NCBI GenBank assembly: GCA_023614405.1
Contig: JAJUPC010000037.1
Location: forward strand, 868,001 to 932,000
Direction: 5' to 3'
DNA: 64,000 bases
Source of the DNA: Avena insularis
Taxonomy: Eukaryota; Streptophyta; Magnoliopsida; Poales; Poaceae
Below the pieces are notes generated by a model. It was not told the DNA's origin, did no database searches, and saw nothing but the letters and a program-made list of their open reading frames with translations. The position numbers and the translations under genes are program-made. The first letter of the stretch is position 1, and each line of letters opens with the position of its first letter. Shown here in pieces: positions 22,267 to 32,527 of the stretch.

Positions 22267-22929
22267 AAACTATATATGCCGATTCATTTCAGCAAACATA
22301 TTGATAGAAAAAATTGCCAAAGGTATTTAAGAACACAAATCGACCGCAGAATAAACTATGACACTAAAGACTGAGGACTTAAACTACGTATTTGAGGAGG
22401 CATATCGGGTGAAAGGGCAATAAAATGCCAACCAGATCGAGCTAGAGATAGAAGGACTACCATGGGATCGACATGCCCATTGATGTGTCTCAAGAAGAAC
22501 GATGAGTAAGGAAATCTTCTTCGGGCACGGTGGTGATGAGGAGCGGTCGTGAGCGTGTTTGTTTTGTGGGCAAGGTGTGAGGGTCTAGGCGGCGGAGGGT
22601 GGAAGTTATTACACAATGCGAAGGGGTGGGGCGGGATAACTTTGGAAATTCTGACCTACCCGGCTTTGGGAACCACCATATACGTGGCCCAACTGCTAGT
22701 CACCATAGATCAAAATTGATCCAAAAGTTGTAAAAATACAAGTTTATGTTTTACCATTGAAACTAATACATTTAACGTTACACTTTGCGAACGAATGGCT
22801 TTGATTCAACATATATTTAATTTCGTCCCTAATTTTTTCGAAAAGGGGCCAAATTTAGAAATTCAAAAATAAACTTTAAATTTGGAACCAGACATATTGG
22901 TTGATTTGCCAAGATGCATCGATATACCA
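22267..22929. other. Upstream region of the CACTA transposase fragment
   Basis: The GC-richer part at 22,400-22,640 could be the 5' leader or first exon of the transposase gene on the minus strand. The ORF at 22,356-22,616 is His/Pro-rich and has no recognisable domain. From 22,640 on it is AT-rich with nothing assignable. No CACTA terminus was found here. Confidence 0.4.
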
Positions 22930-23540
22930 AATGCAGACACGTCATCATAAATTATGGCCATGACCTTGGTCACCTTTTTTGGATGATGGTCATCTTTTTG
23001 AAACCCTTGAATTGTTCGATAATTTTAGCAAATGCCTAAAAACTCATTTAAATGTTGGAAACCAACTCTCATTGGTATGCGGGTCTGGAAGTTAACAGCG
23101 CATATGAGCGGCCCCACGTCGGAGCAGCGTATGTTAGAAGCTTCCACCTCAAAATTTTGGTAATGTGCCCAAACATCGCACGCATCCATTCAAATATCCC
23201 ATGCATCCATTCATACATACTTCTTCTTTTTTTAGAATGCATAATTCCTCTTCTATCCCTGCTCCTCTTTTTTTAAAGCCTTGAATTCATATTCATTAAT
23301 TTCGGCAGATATCTATAAACTCATTAAACGCTGGAAAGCATATAGGCATGTGGGTCTATTTGATGGGGACAACATCCTAAGTGGGAGTAGCGTACCTTAG
23401 AAGCTTAAACTTCAAAATTTCGGTAGAGCGCCGAAATATCCCGCCCATCCATTCAGACATGGACATGTTATCATAAACTATGGCAAACATATTGCCATGA
23501 CCTTGATCATCTCGTTTGAAAGCCATGAATGTTCATACAT
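22930..23540. repeat. Diverged tandem repeat, about 2.5 units of 240-285 bp
   Basis: Matched pairs: CATCATAAATTATGGCCATG (22,943) with ATCATAAACTATGGC (23,468); AACTCATTTAAATGTTGGAAA (23,040) with AACTCATTAAACGCTGGAAA (23,318); TTAGAAGCTTCCACCTCAAAATTT with TTAGAAGCTTAAACTTCAAAATTT (shortened: TTAGAAGCTT then CAAAATTT in both). Units are strongly diverged. No coding content. Confidence 0.6.
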
Positions 23541-23736
23541 GGTACGCCATATTGTGAAACGGGTTTCTTAGAAAGTTGTCAAGTTTTAGCGTACTTTTTC
23601 ATGTAAACTAGGCAGTGCACATAACAAAATACTCTGCGAAAGAAAGACGTAGCTTCAATTTATATATATTTTATATTGATTTTTATTTCAAAAGTTCCCA
23701 AATTTTGTTGCATTAGCATTCATATCAATAAGTTAA

Positions 23737-23922
23737 GGGGTTGTTTGGTTAAGCTTCTATCACTTTTATCTTTGTTTTATAAGCCAATTTAGATTTTGTC
23801 TTTTGGCTTATACCATCATTCAACTATGTCAGAGTGAAAGATAAAAAAACAAAGCCAAAACATGCACCTGGATTTATAAGCCAAAATCAAAAGCCAAAAT
23901 TAGAGCCCAACCAAATAACGCC
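23737..23922. mobile_element. Tourist-like MITE (PIF/Harbinger)
   Basis: A 186-bp element with terminal inverted repeats GGGGTTGTTTGGTT and AACCAAATAACGCC, flanked by TAA on both sides (23,734-23,736 and 23,923-23,925). The TIR type and TAA target duplication are diagnostic of Tourist MITEs. The interior has an imperfect inverted repeat (TTATAAGCCAA...), so the element can fold as a hairpin. Non-coding. Confidence 0.88.
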
Positions 23923-24000
23923 TAAATCTCATGGAACTCTTGGTGTTTATCCCTTGTTTTAGTACTTGATGGGCACCTTAAATTGTATTTAACAAAAAAT

Positions 24001-25026
24001 ATGACCAAGCAGGGTATCATCGACTTGTAGATCAAATTTTGAGATACTTTAAATAAATTGTAGTAACACCATTCTATTCCACGAATATAACCATAAAGTT
24101 TGAACATATTCTTGAGAATTAAAGGAATCCTAAACCATAAACTCTAAACCCCTAAACCCTGACCAAGCAGGTATTATGCACTTATAGATCAAAATTTGAT
24201 ATACTTTCGTTAAATTGGGTAACATTATTACATTCCATGAATGTAAGCATAAATCTTGAACATTAATAAAATTCACGAAACCCTAAACCCTAGCTAAACC
24301 CCTAAAACCCAAACCCTAAACCCCTATACCCTAAAACCTGACAAAGCACATAGCATGCACTTATAGATCATAATTTGAGATACTTTCGTTAAATTTGGTA
24401 ACACCATTCTATTTGATGAATATAAGCATAAATACTAAGCATTATCAAAAATTCGCTAAACCCTAAAACTTAAACCCTAAATCCTAAAACCCTCATCCCA
24501 AAAACCCTAACCAAGCAGGTGTCATGCACTCATTGATCAAAATTTGAGATACTTTCATTAAATCAGGTAACGTCATTCTATTCGACGAATATAAGCATAA
24601 ATCCTGAGCATTACCGAAAATTCGCTAAACCCTAAACCCTTAACAACCCACAAAACTAAACAGTAAAACCCTAAAACCATAAACCCTCGACCCATAAACC
24701 GTAATGAAGCAGGTACCATGCACTTATAAATCAAAATTTGAGATACTTTCATTAAATTGCAGTAACACCATTCTATTCCATGAATATAAGTATAAAAAAT
24801 GAACATTATTGAAAACTCTCGAAACCCTAAACCCCTAAACCCCAAACCCTAAATGCTAAACCCTTAGCAAGCATGTAGCATGCACTTATAGATCAAAATT
24901 TGATATACTTTCATTAAATTGCGATAACACCATTATATTCCACAAATATATATAAGCACATATATATAGCTTGAACATTATTATTGAAAATTCCCTAAAC
25001 CCTAAAACCTAGACAACCCTCAACCC
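24001..25026. repeat. Six-unit tandem array with telomere-like CCCTAAA junctions
   Basis: Six units of about 160-195 bp start near 24,003, 24,161, 24,340, 24,509, 24,702 and 24,866. Each unit opens with a GACCAAGCAGG-like motif, then CATGCACTTATAGATCAAAA, GAGATACTTTC(A/G)TTAAAT and ACACCATTCTATTCCA.GAAT. Each ends with a run of degenerate CCCTAAA/ACCCTAAACC repeats. The array stops exactly where the Tekay LTR begins at 25,027. ORFs predicted here are only translations of the repeat. Confidence 0.85.
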
Positions 25027-28000
25027 TGTAACATCCCAAACTTTAATCCAAGTGATCAAGATCAAATCTACCCAATTTAGGGTTAACAAAAACTTTTCCA
25101 TTTAAAAATCTTTAAGCATTCATATGTGTGTGTATTTAAAATAGGAGTTGTTTTGAATTGCCATGATTGAGTGATATATTGATTGTAAAATGACTCTAAG
25201 GTGAATTACACATCATCTAGATCATCCCCAAGCAAATCCCAAATAAAAATAAAGCAAAAAGAATTAAATAAGCAAATGGTCACTTTTGCCATTTTAATCA
25301 CATAGCCCACTTTGGCTATTCCTAGCACTCAATTTCAAACAGAAATAATTGTGGTTGTTTGCACCCCTTGCTAGTACAAGTAGTTATGTACCAAGGCCCA
25401 ATTTGTGATCTCCCAAAAAACTTCAAACACTAATTTTAAATGACAGTAGAAAATTGAATCCGGTTCATATGTCTAGATACCACTTTCTCAAAAACTACTC
25501 AAATGAACTCATTTCCAAATCCCAAGAAACCCTAGATGCTTAAGCATGAGATGAACCACTCCACCAAATATCTCCCAAAAATTCAAATATTTCCTTCATG
25601 CGGCCATTATGTCGAACAGTTAGTGAGCACTAATCAAACTGCCTAACTATTATTGTTTTAAAGCAATGATCCAAATGCCACTAAGGCCTAAAACCCCTCC
25701 CATTGTCTCCCCCAGTATCAACCATGCCATCAAGAGGCTACCCCTTAGCCGTTTTCAGTAGTGTCGCGCCACCTGAGCGCCATGCTCACGGGCCGAGCAT
25801 GGACAACTCCCAACTGACTGCCCCTCCCTCTCTCGCCTTGTCTAGGAGATAGACCGGACCATACTGTGACTCCCTGCCCCTTCCCCAAGCCTAGCCAGGC
25901 ACGATACTACCTTAGCACCACGCTGCCCTTTCTCTTCAAAGCAGCCCGCAGAACGCGGCCCCGCCCCTTCGCCCGGACACCAAACCGTGCACGCAGCTCT
26001 GCCATCAACCCAGCACCCCGCCAGACATGGCCGTGCACCGCCACGCGACCCATAGTAGCCGGGAGCCGTGTCGAGCATCGCCTCTATCTCCCAGAGCGCG
26101 GGAAGATCCGGACCATTAGGCACCGCCCCTAGCCGTGCCATTGCACTGTAGCTGACCGCCAGCAGACCGCCCACCGTCTGCCTACCTCGCCCACACCGGT
26201 AGCCCCCCTGTTTCGCCGTCACCGACGAGCCGCGCCCATGCCTCATTGCCTCACCATCGAGCCTATATAAGGAGGGCAGCCCAGCACCATTTCTTCACAC
26301 CATCTCACTCCCCTCTCTCCACTGACCGTTTCCCCTCTCTCACTAGAGCCGCTCGAGCCGCCGTTCGCCGGAATTCCACCGGAGGTAGCCGCTGTAGAGG
26401 AGGAGAAGTCCCCGTCGATTTCGTCCACCTCAGCCCCTGCCACGACCTTGCCTGAGTCCGCTGTCGTCCACCAGTTCGTTTTCCCGCCTCACCGCACTAG
26501 CTGGGGCCCTGGTACATCCCCAGTAGACCCCCACCGGCCGTTTAGGATTCAGTCTCGCCGGTGTCAAGTCAATCGTCGACGACGACCGTGAGCCGTCAAA
26601 TTATGTTCTAATCGTGTGGCCCAAATCGTCCCGTACCACTTCGGGTTTTAAGTGTCGCTGACATGCGGACCACCCTTGTCAGTCGCCCTCTGCGCCGCGA
26701 AGCGCCACTGGGCCGGCCCAATTAGTTTCCCGCCTAAGCCCGTAGATTCAAATATAGATTTTTCTAATTAGATTTAGATTCAATTTTGTCCCTTAGTTTA
26801 AAAATCATTTCAGAAATATTTACTGAACCAAATTGAGTGATTCCAATTTTTTTGGAAAGCTACTGAAAATATCTATCCAAGACCGTTGGATTTAAATAAT
26901 TTAGAGTTAGAGATCTCTCCTAGTTAAAATAACAAAACAGAAGCTTTTGCACATTCAAATATTTTTATAAAATCAACCATAATAGCTTTTGAGTTGATTC
27001 CAACTCTCAAAAATCACATTTAACCATACCTATCTAAATATGTAATAATATTATGTTTTGAATGCAGTGACTTTGGACTAGTACCAAAATAATGCTATGT
27101 AGGCATTTCTAGTCACTTTAAATCATTAATTATTAAACTTAAACTTATTAAAATGTGATCCAACCATTAAATCACATTCCCATATGTTAGAATATGTGGT
27201 GATGACATGTGTCCACGTGATCCCATATTTGAAATGGAGAATATTAAATCTTAGTTAGTTTCAATGACTAGAAATTACTTTTCTCAAATAAAATAAATGA
27301 AACTAGTTCCTTAAACCTTGTGATGTTTGGGATGATACTAGATCATCAAATGTGTGCCTTAGTGTTCTAAGTAGACTAGTTAAGTATTATTTGGTGATTG
27401 TGTATTTCGTATGTATTTATAGATGATAGTACTGACCAAGATTTCGAGGAGGAGGAGTTCTACCAAGAGGAGGAGGAAGAAAACTTCAACCACTGCACTA
27501 CACAAGACAAGCTATTATTGGCAAGCTAACACTTGCAAGTATTATACTAGGAAGCCATCATTAACAATGCAAGATAGACCTTGCAAGCTAGATAACCTAA
27601 GTAAATGTATTAGGCATGCTTTGGTTACCTCATGTTGACTTATACATACTCCAATTTCTATTTACAAGCTTTACTTCCTTCACTTTACCAAAGTCCTTTA
27701 CTTGTTTGAAGGTAGCATAAAGAGTATAAAACTTGACCTATCTAGTTAGACTTAGATGTCATTCTATGGCATGAGGTTGAGATTAGCATCCCACATTAGT
27801 GAACACTCTTAACTTAGTTTGGAGCTAAACCAAAACTTGATTTACTCTAGATGGGAATACTTGGTGAAAATGACTTGTGAAAACCTTGGAATGATGAGTC
27901 ATTCTATTGAAATGTTTTGACATGTGTTGAGAAACACAAATGGTTTATGATGATGAAAATGTTGAGGCATGAGCCTTAGCCCTTTTATAAAACTGATGGT

Positions 28001-28964
28001 TGGGTTCGGATGCGATACCATTCCAATTTTTACCGTACAACCATAATACCTGAATTGGGTAAGGCTTAGCCGGAAGTTTATATGCATTAGTATTAGTTCC
28101 CTCGTGGGAGAGGTTTGAGCTGAGGCTACATCTCAATGTTGTCCACCTATGAAGTGCCCAAGATGACAGATGGTCATGGTTGGGAGGCCATGCTCATAGG
28201 AGAGGTGCTTATACTAGGGTGTGTAAATGAAAGGTTATGTTTGATTATATGCATACTAAGTATGATGATTCAGGGTTATTCCTGATAGATGTATCGAATC
28301 TTGTGGTGAAAGTGTACCACCTCTGTAGAGTGTCAAACTATTTGAATAGCCGCGTCCGCGGTTATGGATAGTTGGAGTGCCATACTGTTCTGTTGTTAGA
28401 TGTTTTCAAAATGACTTATGAAATGAATTGTGACATGACTTGACCACAACAGAGTTGTGACTATGACAATTAAGTTCCCAATTAGGTGTTTTCAAACTTT
28501 ATTTTATCTTTCTTTGTTTCTGAACTCAGCTTAGGTTTCAAACTTAACTTTACAAGTAAACTTAGAGTTAGCATTCTTACTAGAACTATACTACTTGTTA
28601 GTGGTAGTTCACGAGTACTTAAAGAGTACTCATGGCTTTTGTCCCTGGCTATTCCTATGGCCAGACTATGAAGGACACTACCAAGATGAAGGACAGCAGG
28701 ACGGCTATGATAACTAGGACTATCTCCCATCGTCAGCATTGCCTGTGACTCTTAAGATGGACCCCACTGCTATGCTATTTATTCTGCTACTTGATTGTAT
28801 TAAGACTGGATCATGAGATCCTTTATTTTTATAAGACCTTATTATGGTTTGTAATGTATGATGTACTGTGATATCCAATCTGTTATGTCCCGCAAAAATG
28901 GTAATCCTGGAATTGTGATGTATGGCATAACAGGCATCTGGCATTAAAAATCTGGGTGTTGACA
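25027..28964 (+). repeat. 5' LTR of Tekay-type element
   Basis: 3,938 bp, TGTAACATCCC... to ...GGGTGTTGACA. It has an AT-rich U3, a TATATAAGG box at 26,264-26,272, a GC-rich stretch after it (about 25,740-26,720 overall), and an AT-rich remainder. It is similar along its length to 34,720-38,595 and, inverted, to 57,901-61,788. Short ORFs in the GC-rich part (25,842-26,455) are not supported as genes. Confidence 0.9.
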
Positions 28965-28966
28965 AG

Positions 28967-28980
28967 TTGGTATCAGAGCC
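28967..28980 (+). promoter_or_regulatory. Primer-binding site of Tekay-type element
   Basis: TTGGTATCAGAGCC lies two bases after the 5' LTR; Met-tRNA type. Confidence 0.9.
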
Positions 28981-29108
28981 ATCCTGACCATAGGAGACCC
29001 TAGTTAGAATGGACATCTGAACAAAAACTTATTTCAAAAACAAAGAAGTGAGTATTTATGAAAACCTATTTCCTCTCTTACCCTTGAGATTCTTTCTCTC
29101 AAAAATTC

Positions 29109-29876
29109 ATGTTCCTCCAAAGTCTTACATTACTACATAAAAATTTGACACACTTGATCTTCGAGAGGGATCTGGATTCACGGTCTGAGTTCTTGGAGCG
29201 TCCTCATCTGGAATTCCTTGGAGCTGAACTCCCGGGTCCACCAAGAGGAGATTTACAATGGCTAGTGACTGTTGATCTTCAAGGCAAGATAGAAGCACCA
29301 GTATCTAGGAGGATTCAGTTCTTAGTGAGAGAGAACAACTGGTTAGATGGATTAGCCAGGGCAATGCATGAAGCTCTTGCGTGTCTGTGTGCCCTCAATG
29401 TCAACCTCATCCAAGGAACCCGCTTTGTTCACTATGCAAGGCGTGATTCCATGGGAATGCCGCTAGAGATGCCAAGTCACCCAATTCTAAAGCGTCAACT
29501 GGAGAACCTCGACTTCCTACTGTACGACCAACAGAAGGAGTTGGATAATCCTAGAGAGCTCGCCAACAACAACCTCGCCAGTGCAGCCCAGAAGGCCTAG
29601 ACTTTCTCACTCCTAGTTCAGGATCATCAGTCTGTGCGCCGTCAACGCGCCAAGAAGGATCGCACTATCGCCCGTCTTCGCAAGAAGGTGGCCGACCTCG
29701 AGAAGACCATCAAGGAGCAAGAAGCTCAGCTTGCCGTAAAGGAAGAAGAAGAGGAAGGTGAAGATATCCAAGGGGATATTGACTCCTACCTCAGCAATGA
29801 TGATGACTTTCTGGAGGAAGATGTCGTGGACTTCTACACCAACGATGACGACTCTGACTTCATCGATGATGAGTAG
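29109..29876 (+). pseudogene. Extra ORF upstream of gag, unknown function
   Basis: One reading frame of 255 codons with a single in-frame TAG at 29,598. The first 163 residues include HLEFLGAELPGPPRGDLQWL, RRIQFLVRENNWLDGLARAM and ALNVNLIQGTRFVHYARRD. I recall similar pre-gag ORFs in Triticeae elements but know no assigned function. After the stop, the frame continues with a predicted coiled coil (RRQRAKKDRTIARLRKKVAD onward) and a very acidic C-terminal tail rich in Asp/Glu. The chosen ATG is the first in the frame, about 130 bases after the primer site. It lies in the same direction as gag with a 250-base gap. Apart from the one stop it is better kept than gag. Confidence 0.65.
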
Positions 29877-30126
29877 ATGCACTAGAGCACTGTCGTAGCA
29901 TGAGATGTATCGGTCCCATTGTATCGTAGCTTACAGAATGGTTCCTAAAACCATTTATTTACCTTTAATGTTGTGGTGTGTTTGTTTGTATCGTGTGATT
30001 TGCTTGAATGAATAAAAAGAAGTTAGTTGCAAAAAAACCGAGTCAAACTCAAACTTTTAGCTTTGAAATCAAAACCATGAAGCTTAGAACTTTCCCTCTT
30101 ACCCCTTTATCTATCTCAATCTTCAG
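29877..30126 (+). other. Spacer between pre-gag ORF and gag
   Basis: Contains an AATAAA-like motif (30,009) and a short A-run (30,031). No ORF supported. Confidence 0.5.
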
Positions 30127-31209
30127 ATGACTCATGGAAACCAAGGAGGGAGCAGCTCATCGCAAGACCCAATGCTGCAGATTCTGTAGAATCTCATTGC
30201 AGACCTGGAAGCAAGCAGGGCAGAGCGCCAAGCTAACCTAGCAACACTACTGCAGATCACCCAGATGGCTCGCAACAATCAGAACCATGGAAATCATGAT
30301 CATCATGGATCCAAACTCAAAAACGTCCAGAATACCAATCCCCCAATCTTTAGTACTTCAGAGAACCCCCTACATGCTGATGACTGGTTGTAGACAATGG
30401 AGAACAACTTAGAAGTAGTAGGAGTGGATGTCAATGAGAAAGTTCTTTTTGCCACCCACTATCTGGCAAGAGATGCAAGAGCATGGTGGAACAACGTCCA
30501 CACAATGAACCATGGTCAAGTGATGACATGGGAAGCCTTCAAAATCAAGTTTAGCCGCACCCACGTGCCACAAGGTCTAGTCACCCGAATGAGGTATGAA
30601 TTCCGAGAGTTGAAGCAAGGCAGAATGACTCTAGTGGAGTACCATGACAGATTCATGTCCCTTGCCAGGTATGCACCTGATGAGATCAACATGGAGGCCA
30701 AGAACAAGGAGAGTTTCTTGAACGGACTGCATGATGAGATGTAGATTGTCCTGGTCAACATCCGTTTCCAGGATCTCGAAGAGCTAGTCAACTCTGCCAT
30801 TCAGATGGAAGGGAAGCTTAACCAGGCAAACGACAACCGCAAACGTCGTATGATGCACCAAGCTGGAGCCAACAGTCACCAGAAGTACCGTCCCAACCCT
30901 TCTGCGGGATATGCACCGAGGAACAACCGACCCCCAATGTCTCGCCCAAGCTACCCAAACCGTAGCGGAGGAAATGTGAAGTCCGGAGGAAACAACAATC
31001 ACCCCGACAACACTAGAAATTTCAACCGTGCACCTCCCAAGAGCAACAACAACAACAACACTGCACCCAGAACTGGAAGCAATGTTGTGCCCATGGCAGC
31101 GAAAGACAAGTCTCAGATCACTTGTTTCAAGTGTGGAGTGAAGGGCCACTATTCCAACGAGTGTCCCAAGAAGATTGCCGCCGCTGCCGATGTGAATGCC
31201 CTAGCTTAA
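30127..31209 (+). pseudogene. Gag of Tekay-type element with in-frame stops
   Basis: One frame from the ATG at 30,127 to a stop at 31,207, broken by TAG codons near 30,187, 30,391 and 30,742. The core gag domain (about 30,390-30,790) reads FATHYLARDARAWWNNVHTM, then WEAFKIKFSRTHVPQGLVTR and KQGRMTLVEYHDRFMSLARY, typical of plant gypsy gag. A basic Asn/Pro-rich linker follows. The CCHC zinc knuckle CFKCGVKGHYSNEC lies near 31,120-31,165. The frame is shared with protease and RT downstream, as in single-ORF gag-pol elements. Confidence 0.9.
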
Positions 31210-32527
31210 CAGCAGTGTCGTGTTCAACCAGGAAGAAGATTCGCCCTAGGGAACCCTCACAACCGCAACGGCCGTCTCTTCCACATGAACGCTTAAGAAG
31301 CCCAAGAAGCGCCAGATGTAGTGCTGGGTATGTTTTCTATCAACTCAGTTTTAGCAAGAGTATTGTTTGATTCTGGAGCATCGCACTCGTTTGTCACCGA
31401 AGAATTTGCATGCACTAGTAAGATTCATCCAACCAACTTGAAGCATGTCATGATAGTTCAAATCCCTGGTTCAACTACAACAACTAGAAAAATTTGCAAA
31501 GTTGTGCCTATCAGAATACATGGGATAGATTTTTATGCCAACCTAATAGTACTTGGAACCAAAGGTTTGGAAGTAGTACTAGGAATGGATTTGGTGTCAA
31601 AGCATAAAGGATAGATAGACTGTGCCAAGAAATCCATCACCATGACCAATAGCTCTAGAGTATCAGTAGAGCATATATCTGAAACCCTGCCCCGTGAATT
31701 CAAGTGTAATAAGAGTCTAGCCCTGCCCACCATTGACCAAGTCAGAGTAGTCTGTGAATACCCTGACGTATTCCCAAATGAATTGCCCGGTATGCCCTCG
31801 GATAGGGATATTGAGTTCATTATTGAACTAATCCCCGGAACCGGACCCATAGCCCAGAGACCCTATAGCATGAACCCCTCAGAGTTAGTAGAATTGAAGA
31901 AGCAGTTGCATGCTATGTTGGCAATAGGCTTGATTCAACCAAGCGCATCTCCATGGAGATCATTAGTGTTATTCGTTGACAAGAAAGATGGAGGCAACCG
32001 TCTGTGTACTGATTACAGGAAGCTGAATGATGTCACCATCAAAAACATACCCTTTGACAAAGATATCTATTTGATCAGTTGACTGGAGCAAATGTATTCT
32101 CTAAGATCGATCTTAGGACTGGTTATCACCAACTTAAGATTCATGCAACGGATATTCCGAAGACCGCCTTTACTACTCATTATGGTTTATACGAGTATAC
32201 GGTTATGTCTTTTGGATTAACCAATGCCCCTGCTTATTTCATGAATCTCATGAATAAGATCTTTATGAATTTTTTGGATAAGTTTGTCGTGGTGTTTATC
32301 GACGATATCCTTATCAACTCCAAGTCATAAGAAGAGCATGAGAAACATCTGAGAATCATCCTTGAAACCCTTAGAGAGCATCGGTTGTATGCCAAGGTCA
32401 GCAAATGTGAGTCTTGGCTGAAAGAAGTAGGATTCCTAGGACATATTGTGTCTGCCAGAGGAGTCGCTGTTGATCCCGCCAAGATCAAAGATGTCGAAGA
32501 ATGGGAAGCGCCAACCCACTCAAACCT
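31210..32527 (+). pseudogene. Protease and reverse transcriptase of Tekay-type element, truncated
   Basis: The same frame as gag continues to 32,082. The protease site is VLFDSGASHSFVTEEF near 31,370. RT fingers follow ([17 protein letters not shown], then [20 protein letters not shown]). A frameshift near 32,075 moves to the frame with [15 protein letters not shown] and the catalytic box [14 protein letters not shown] (FIDD). A stop at 32,328 interrupts the thumb, which continues with KEVGFLGHIVSARGVAVDPA. Homology to pol ends at about 32,527, just before RNase H, where LTR-like GC-rich sequence starts. The right-hand element at 63,870-64,000 shows the same pol segment continuing, which places the break. 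Confidence 0.9.

Noticed and set aside
24573..24845. 90-codon minus-strand ORF (MGFRGLGFREF...)
   Set aside because: It is only the translation of telomere-like CCCTAAA runs and spacer repeats.
25842..26455. Arg/Pro-rich ORFs in both strands
   Set aside because: Located in the LTR GC-rich block after the TATA box; equivalent positions in the other LTR copies do not conserve a frame.
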